Of a stretch of 64,000 bases of DNA, positions 63,268 to 64,000 are shown one piece after another. The translations under genes were made by a program, and so were the position numbers. The DNA is from Halopseudomonas pelagia CL-AP6 (lineage in GTDB: Bacteria > Pseudomonadota > Gammaproteobacteria > Pseudomonadales > Pseudomonadaceae). Each line of letters starts with the position of its first letter. Position 1 is the first letter of the stretch. The notes under the pieces are model-generated. The model saw only the letters and a list, made by a program, of their open reading frames with translations. It made no database searches and was not told where the DNA came from. The stretch covers positions 124,001 to 188,000 of the forward strand of contig NZ_AROI01000002.1 of assembly GCF_000410875.1 (NCBI RefSeq). The letters are read 5' to 3'.

Positions 63268-64000
63268 ATGGAACTGATCGACAACATCAACACCCTGCTT
63301 GGTGAGAACCTCAAAGGAACGCTCAAGCCGGGCTCGAAGCTGAAGATCGCCGCTTCGTGCTTTTCGATCTACGCCTACGTGGCATTGAAGAAGGAACTGG
63401 AGAGTATCGACTCTCTGGAATTTATCTTCACCTCTCCGACCTTCGTGCCTAACGAAGCCAGCGACAAGATCAAGAAAGAGCAGCGCGAGTTCCATATTCC
63501 CAAGGCTGAGCGCGAGCGGAGCCTGACCGGTAGTGAATTTGAGATCCAGCTGAAGAATCAGCTCACGCAGAAGGCCATCGCCAGAGAATGCGCTGACTGG
63601 ATACGCCGCAAAGCCACCTTCCGTTCCAATCGTGGGCAGGCTCCGATGCAGCCCTTTATCGGTACGCGCGCGACGGCGGGTGACGCTGTCTTTATGCCCG
63701 TCCAGGGGTTTACCGCTGTCGACCTTGGTTACCAGAAAGGCAACGCGCTCTCGAACATCGTGACCCGTTTCGATGAGCCCGCCCATACCGGCATGTTCCT
63801 TAATCTGTTCGATCAGATCTGGAGCGACCCGGAGAAGCTAGAAGATGTGACCGACAGGCTCTGCGAGCACATTGCCTCGGTCTATCGGGAGAATGCCCCG
63901 GAGCGAATCTACTTTCTGATGCTCTACAACATCTTCCGCGAGTTCTTGGAAGATGTGAACGAGGACGTGCTGCCCAATGACCGCACCGGCTACCAGGACA
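63268..64000 (+). CDS. N-terminal part of a helicase-family protein with PLD-like domain (partial)
   Basis: ATG 63268 opens a frame that runs off the right edge after 244 codons. The visible part (MELIDNINTLLGENLKGTLK, SKLKIAASCFSIYAYVALKK, FEIQLKNQLTQKAIARECADWIRRK) matches, from memory, the N-terminal phospholipase-D-like region of large SNF2/DEAD helicases found in bacterial islands, often next to type III-like methylase and restriction genes. The helicase motifs would lie beyond the window, so the identification rests on the N-terminus only. No HKD motif is visible so far. ATG has no strong ribosome site (GATAGGGAC upstream). Confidence 0.7.
   Translation, partial: MELIDNINTLLGENLKGTLKPGSKLKIAASCFSIYAYVALKKELESIDSLEFIFTSPTFVPNEASDKIKKEQREFHIPKAERERSLTGSEFEIQLKNQLTQKAIARECADWIRRKATFRSNRGQAPMQPFIGTRATAGDAVFMPVQGFTAVDLGYQKGNALSNIVTRFDEPAHTGMFLNLFDQIWSDPEKLEDVTDRLCEHIASVYRENAPERIYFLMLYNIFREFLEDVNEDVLPNDRTGYQD

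Larger units (their letters stand above)
58778..64000. mobile_element. Left part of a putative genomic island
   Basis: The block combines unrecognised genes, lower G+C, an AlpA regulator, a Gp2/YagK-type protein known from inovirus-like and satellite elements, a HicAB pair and the beginning of a defence-type helicase. It interrupts the gene order expected beyond gmk. No integrase, transposase or terminal repeat is inside the window, so the type of element and its right end are unknown. Confidence 0.65.

Overview
The window is chromosomal DNA from a gamma-proteobacterium of the Pseudomonadaceae. The strongest signs are the pstSCAB-phoU / response regulator / phoRB / ubiAC / rubredoxin / hupB / HDOD / oxyR-recG / ridA / spoT-rpoZ-gmk order, which as I recall it follows the P. 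aeruginosa chromosome, the hexR-zwf pair with a HexR palindrome, and the enlarged Pseudomonas-type PstC and PstA. A marine or halotolerant lineage (Halopseudomonas-like) is possible but cannot be decided from the sequence alone.

Layout. 1-6.8 kb: a minus-strand operon for a TonB-dependent receptor, an exported CobN-like chelatase subunit, an ExbB/TolQ-type protein and a DUF2149 protein (cut by the left edge), behind a promoter whose -10 lies in a near-perfect Zur box. This is probably a zinc-starvation uptake system rather than a cobalamin one. 7-17 kb: housekeeping and accessory genes (CSD-DUF1294 protein, ABC-F YbiT, cytochrome b561, XenA with a divergent ArsR-type regulator, parvulin, hexR-zwf, a PAS-GGDEF-EAL protein). 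17.5-29 kb: uvrD (possibly leaderless), a TRAP solute receptor, a lipoprotein, an atypical signal peptidase I, a TonB receptor translationally coupled to a MauG-like di-haem peroxidase under a possible Fur box, then the TRAP membrane subunits on the other strand, and a thioesterase. 29-31.5 kb: an arsR-acr3-flavin reductase operon. 31.5-43.7 kb: the phosphate regulon, with three recognisable Pho boxes (pstS, pstC, phoB) and two terminators. 43.7-58.4 kb: ubiquinone entry enzymes, rubredoxin and its reductase, HU, HDOD, recG-oxyR, OsmC, RidA, spoT-rpoZ-gmk and a DUF2254 membrane protein.

From about 58.4 kb to the right edge the character changes: more A+T, unrecognised genes, AlpA, an inovirus Gp2/YagK-type protein with HUH-like motifs, a HicAB toxin-antitoxin pair and the start of a helicase-family gene typical of defence islands. 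I read this as the left part of a mobile genomic island; no integrase or att site is visible inside the window.

How genes work together: Pst imports phosphate and, with PhoU, silences PhoR-PhoB, which in turn acts on the three Pho boxes. HexR controls zwf through a shared divergent promoter. OxyR and RecG form a compact operon. SpoT and RpoZ are co-transcribed. DctQM probably work with the DctP-type receptor 6 kb away. No tRNA, rRNA, CRISPR array or insertion sequence was found.
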